64,000 nt of DNA from Pedobacter paludis (lineage in GTDB: Bacteria > Bacteroidota > Bacteroidia > Sphingobacteriales > Sphingobacteriaceae). The notes beneath the pieces are model-generated. The model was not told where the DNA came from, ran no database searches, and saw nothing but the letters and a program-made list of their open reading frames with translations. A program made the translations under genes and the position numbers. The stretch is from positions 248,001 to 312,000 of the forward strand of contig NZ_QGNY01000006.1 of the NCBI RefSeq assembly GCF_003173575.1, read 5' to 3'. This document shows, one piece after another, positions 60,358 through 64,000 of this stretch (its first letter is position 1; the number at the start of each line of letters is the position of its first letter).

Positions 60358-62649
60358 CTAATTTGTTAAAGTATCTGTTGTATTCTTTAAAGTGTCGATA
60401 ATTTTGTTGCCCAAACTGTCTATTTTTTGTTCAATTCTAATTTCTTTACGAACTTCTTGCTGATGTTCTCCTACAACTGCCTTAACTGCGATATACGGAG
60501 CGATAACTAGTGAAACAATCGACATTAATTTAATCAAAATGTTCATTGAAGGGCCGGAAGTATCTTTAAAAGGATCTCCAACAGTATCTCCAGTTACTGA
60601 AGCTTTATGCGGTTCTGATTTTTTATAATGCATTTCACCATTGATCATAACGCCCTTTTCAAAAGATTTTTTGGCGTTATCCCATGCGCCACCAGCATTG
60701 GATTGAAAAATTCCCATTAACACTCCAGAAACCGTAACGCCTGCTAATAATCCTCCTAAAATTTCTGCAGAGCTAACGGCAGGGAAAACACCTTTAAAAC
60801 CGAAACCAACAATAATGGGAACCAATAGGGCAATCGCTCCTGGTAACATCATCTCGCGAATAGACGCTTTGGTAGAAATTGCTACGCATTTTTCATATTC
60901 TGGTTTTGCCTTATATTCCATAATTCCAGGAATATCGCGAAACTGGCGGCGAACCTCTTGAACCATATCCATGGCCGCTTTACCAACTGCGGCAATACAT
61001 AATGCCGAAAATATAAAAGGAATCATTGCTCCGACAAATAAACCTGCCAATACCGGTGCCTTATAAATATCAATTGCACTAATACCTGCCACACCAACAA
61101 AGGCCGCGAACAAAGCCAATGATGTTAAGGCTGCAGATGCAATCGCAAATCCTTTTCCAGTTGCTGCGGTTGTGTTACCTACAGCATCCAAATTATCAGT
61201 ACGTTCACGAACTTCTGGAGGTAATTGGCTCATTTCTGCAATACCACCTGCGTTATCTGCAATTGGACCAAATGCATCAATAGCCAATTGCATAGCCGTT
61301 GTGGCCATCATTCCGGCTGCCGCAATTGCGACACCATATAAACCTGCAAATGAATAGGAACAAATAATTCCGCCAGCTAAGACCAAAATGGGTGCAACCG
61401 TAGATTTCATACCAACAGATAAACCGCCAATAATATTGGTTGCATGCCCGGTACCGGACTGCTGGATGATTGAATTTACTGGGCCTTTACCCATCGCTGT
61501 ATAATACTCAGTTATGATGCTCATTAATGTACCTACAACCAAACCAACAAGAATGGCATAAAAAACATCCATACTTGTAAAATTGACACCTCTTAAATGT
61601 AAAGTAGCAGGCAACATTGTTTTTACGATAAAATAAGAAGCTATTGCGGTTAAAATGATCGAACTCCAATTTCCTAAATTCAGTGCAGTTTGAACGTTAG
61701 AGTCTTCACCCTTAATACGAACAAACCAGGTGCCTACGATAGAAAAGATAATTCCCAAACCACAGATTACCATCGGTAATAAAACTGGAGAGAAACCGCC
61801 TAATCCATCAGTATATATTCCGTTTAATTTTTCAACGACGATTTCTTGTCCTAAAACCATTGTTGCTAAAATGGTAGCCACATAAGAACCAAATAAATCG
61901 GCACCCATACCGGCTACATCACCAACATTATCGCCCACGTTATCTGCAATGGTTGCAGGGTTGCGAACGTCATCTTCAGGAATACCTGCTTCTACTTTTC
62001 CTACCAAATCTGCACCAACATCTGCAGCTTTGGTGTAAATGCCTCCCCCCACACGAGCAAATAGTGCTATGGATTCTGCGCCTAAAGAGAAACCTGTCAA
62101 TACCTCGATAGCCGTACGCATTTCCACACTATTTGGTGTAATTACATGGAATATCTGTAAAAAAACAATAAATAATCCACCTAAACCTAGCACTGCCAAA
62201 CCAGCAACACCAAGTCCCATAACGGTACCGCCGGTAAAACTTACTTTTAATGCTTGTTTTAAACTGGTTCTGGCTGCCTGAGTGGTCCGCACGTTTGCCT
62301 TTGTTGCGGCTTTCATGCCAATAAATCCAGCGAATGCAGAGAAAAAGGCTCCAATAATAAAGGCAATTGCGATAATCCAGCTGGAATGCATCGGTACACC
62401 ATTAATTTCGGTAATGGTACCCGAATAGGCTAAAAGGGCAGCAGTAAAGATTACGAAAATACTCAATACTCTCCATTCGGCTTTTAAAAAGGCCATGGCG
62501 CCATCGGCAATATAGCCGGCAAGTTCCTGCATGTTCTTGTCGCCAGCATCCTGCTTGTTTACCCAGGCGCTTTTAAACATCATCACAATAATCCCGATAA
62601 GGCCCAATGCCGGAATACAGTAAAGTAAATTGTTTTGTAAAAAATCCAT
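60358..62649 (-). CDS. hppA: Membrane-bound ion-pumping pyrophosphatase
   Basis: The 763-residue protein has about 16 membrane segments. Substrate-binding motifs are EDDVRNPATIADNVGDNVGD (225-244) and DAFGPIADNAGG. GNTTAA (491-496) carries Ala at the position that is Lys in K+-independent enzymes, so the enzyme should need K+ for activity. The Glu of the Na+-pump motif GADLFES is Gly254 here (GADLFGSY), while a Glu192 occurs earlier in GFSLGAESIALFARVGGG. Together these suggest H+ rather than Na+ pumping; that is inference. The tail after residue 720 is polar and charged. Confidence 0.93.
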   Translation of the reverse strand: MDFLQNNLLYCIPALGLIGIIVMMFKSAWVNKQDAGDKNMQELAGYIADGAMAFLKAEWRVLSIFVIFTAALLAYSGTITEINGVPMHSSWIIAIAFIIGAFFSAFAGFIGMKAATKANVRTTQAARTSLKQALKVSFTGGTVMGLGVAGLAVLGLGGLFIVFLQIFHVITPNSVEMRTAIEVLTGFSLGAESIALFARVGGGIYTKAADVGADLVGKVEAGIPEDDVRNPATIADNVGDNVGDVAGMGADLFGSYVATILATMVLGQEIVVEKLNGIYTDGLGGFSPVLLPMVICGLGIIFSIVGTWFVRIKGEDSNVQTALNLGNWSSIILTAIASYFIVKTMLPATLHLRGVNFTSMDVFYAILVGLVVGTLMSIITEYYTAMGKGPVNSIIQQSGTGHATNIIGGLSVGMKSTVAPILVLAGGIICSYSFAGLYGVAIAAAGMMATTAMQLAIDAFGPIADNAGGIAEMSQLPPEVRERTDNLDAVGNTTAATGKGFAIASAALTSLALFAAFVGVAGISAIDIYKAPVLAGLFVGAMIPFIFSALCIAAVGKAAMDMVQEVRRQFRDIPGIMEYKAKPEYEKCVAISTKASIREMMLPGAIALLVPIIVGFGFKGVFPAVSSAEILGGLLAGVTVSGVLMGIFQSNAGGAWDNAKKSFEKGVMINGEMHYKKSEPHKASVTGDTVGDPFKDTSGPSMNILIKLMSIVSLVIAPYIAVKAVVGEHQQEVRKEIRIEQKIDSLGNKIIDTLKNTTDTLTN

Positions 62650-62977
62650 AGTTAATATTTGGTTATTGGTTCATGAATTCATCTGTTCATTGAATTAGAA
62701 CATAGATGTTAGGTGATTTGAATTTATAATTTGGTTATTAGTTTAGCAATATAATAATTTTATTTCCTTGTGGTAAAATAAAAAATGAGAGATTGAGGGA
62801 ATGGTGGCATGTCGATCCGCATTCGGTTAGACTTAGGCGTTACCAATACCCTTATGTTTAGGCTAAATTCTAGCGCATATTTCTTGTTCAATTAAAATAA
62901 TACATTCTAACAGAGCTCGATTTATTTTTTTTAGATAAATTAGCCACAAACTAACTAAGCCAAACTAAAACTATAAA
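62650..62977. other. Divergent regulatory gap between hppA and the last permease gene
   Basis: This 328-bp gap is AT-rich and has no ORF of note. A 15-base direct repeat (62657-62671 and 62729-62743, one mismatch) contains TTTGGTTATT. A weak -7-like TATGTTTA lies at 62853-62860 on the plus strand. I see no clear -33/-7 pair for either gene. Confidence 0.3.
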
Positions 62978-64000
62978 ATGGAAAAACTACAGGAAAATGA
63001 ATCTCCCAAGCGGAAATTAGGTCTTTTTGATGCTGCGATGCTGGTAATGGGCTCCATGATCGGAAGTGGTATTTTTATTGTGAGCGCCGATATCATGCGG
63101 AATTTAGGTTCTGGCTATTGGTTAATTGTTGTTTGGATCATAACAGGGGTGATGACAGTTGCTGCGGCCATTTCTTATGGCGAACTTTCTTCTATGTTTC
63201 CTAAAGCGGGAGGCCAGTATACCTACCTGAAAGAGATTTTTGGTAAAATGATGGGATTTCTTTATGGATGGGGACTTTTTACTGTAATTCAAACAGGTAC
63301 TATTGCTGCTGTTGCGGTTGCATTTGGCAAATTTACGGCCTACTTAATACCCACTCTAAATGATGCTGCGCCTATTTTTCAAAGTGGCGGGTATAAAATT
63401 ACCTGGATTCAGATTTTGGCTATTGGTGTGATTCTGCTTTTAACATATATCAATACAAAAGGTGTTGAGAGCGGTAAAATACTGCAGAACATCTTTACAG
63501 GGTCGAAAATTATAGCTTTAATTGGCTTAATTATTTTAGGTTTTCTTTTGGTGAAAAATAACTTCTGGACTGGAAACATGAGCTTTGGATGGAAAGCTTT
63601 TAATAACCTTAAAACAGATGCAAGCGGGAATTTCTTGAAATCTGGTTGGGAATCTATATCTGGAATGACCATAATGGGCGGAATTGCGGCGGCAATGGTC
63701 GGATCGGTATTCTCCAGTGTAGCCTGGGAAAACGTAACCTTTGTTTCCGGTGAAATCGAAAATCCAAAGAAGAATGTAGTGCGTTCTATGGTTTTGGGTA
63801 CTTCGGCCGTTATGATTCTTTATTTATTAGTCAACTTTATTTACCTCAATACCTTAAACAGAGATAGCATTGCATTTGCCGTAAATGATCGGGTCGCGGT
63901 TGGCGCATCCGAACAGATTTTCGGGAGTGGAATTGGTACCATTGTAATGGCTGTGCTTGTCATGATTTCTACTTTTGGTTGTGTAAATGGAATCGTATTG
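62978..64000 (+). CDS. APC-family amino-acid permease, N-terminal part (runs off window end)
   Basis: From the ATG at 62978, 341 codons are open to the last base. The start GLFDAAMLVMGSMIGSGIFIVSADIMRNLGSGYWLIVVWIITG has the APC first-helix motif GSGIF. Further segments are ISYGELSSMFPKAGGQYTYLKEIFG and VGSVFSSVAWENVTFVSGEIENPKKNV. It resembles the LAT/serine-threonine exchanger branch more than the two CAT-like permeases in this window. The C-terminal segments lie outside the window. Confidence 0.92.
   Translation, partial: MEKLQENESPKRKLGLFDAAMLVMGSMIGSGIFIVSADIMRNLGSGYWLIVVWIITGVMTVAAAISYGELSSMFPKAGGQYTYLKEIFGKMMGFLYGWGLFTVIQTGTIAAVAVAFGKFTAYLIPTLNDAAPIFQSGGYKITWIQILAIGVILLLTYINTKGVESGKILQNIFTGSKIIALIGLIILGFLLVKNNFWTGNMSFGWKAFNNLKTDASGNFLKSGWESISGMTIMGGIAAAMVGSVFSSVAWENVTFVSGEIENPKKNVVRSMVLGTSAVMILYLLVNFIYLNTLNRDSIAFAVNDRVAVGASEQIFGSGIGTIVMAVLVMISTFGCVNGIVL

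Noticed and set aside
1..64000. tRNA or rRNA genes
   Set aside because: No cloverleaf-like or rRNA-like segment was recognised while reading the gaps; a covariance-model search would be needed to be certain.

Overview
The window looks like a chromosomal segment of a Bacteroidota bacterium, most likely family Sphingobacteriaceae and possibly Pedobacter (inference). The evidence is low GC content, a SusC/RagA receptor, a GLPGLI-family protein, a type IX secretion (T9SS) sorting domain, a PorT homologue, DUF6089, DUF4876 and DUF6850 outer-membrane proteins, and Bacteroidota-type promoters with a TAnnTTTG -7 box upstream of many genes. There is no rRNA, recognisable tRNA, CRISPR array, prophage or intact insertion sequence.

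Region 1-13.3 kb is surface and signalling: the 5' part of a SusC-like receptor; a 7TM-DISM membrane receptor whose C-terminus is a transposase-type zinc ribbon plus helix-turn-helix-like region; a histidine kinase/OmpR regulator pair; a class-III aminotransferase; an orphan LytTR regulator divergent from a small Cys-rich exported protein, a GLPGLI protein and an outer-membrane barrel protein; and an ECF sigma operon (sigma factor, single-pass protein with three FxVPxxYF repeats, small exported Spy-like protein).

Region 13.3-28.4 kb is housekeeping and transport on mixed strands: split transketolase, Bcp peroxiredoxin, M23 peptidase, FAH-family hydrolase, T9SS cargo, Kup potassium transporter with a small GldL-like protein, amino-acid permease, Bcr/CflA-type MFS exporter, M3 oligopeptidase, UbiA-type prenyltransferase and EngB GTPase.

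Region 28.5-41.1 kb is almost all plus strand: menaquinone methyltransferase with porT, a short-chain dehydrogenase, YqeY, then a compact cell-envelope run (alpha/beta hydrolase, CBS protein, NAD kinase, DUF6089 barrel, undecaprenyl diphosphate synthase, BamA, two OmpH/Skp chaperones, glutamate racemase). This run joins lipid-carrier synthesis, outer-membrane protein assembly and peptidoglycan precursor supply.

Region 41.1-48.1 kb is a four-gene minus-strand operon: TonB-dependent receptor, DUF4876 lipoprotein, DUF6850 outer-membrane protein and di-heme cytochrome-c peroxidase. A promoter and a 19-bp palindrome lie in front of it. This is the best candidate for a poorly described system, and metal-related surface uptake or modification is a reasonable guess.

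Region 48.2-64 kb holds an unusually long purF, a 0.7-kb array of duplicated terminator-like repeats, a LysE-type exporter, a FucP-type sugar transporter, dCMP deaminase, guaA, a type-1 periplasmic-binding-fold lipoprotein, an RsmB-type RNA methyltransferase, a MarC-family protein, two more amino-acid permeases (the last cut by the window end) and a membrane pyrophosphatase. Intergenic spaces carry several families of dispersed inverted repeats. Several start codons sit only a few bases after a -7 box, suggesting very short or absent mRNA leaders.
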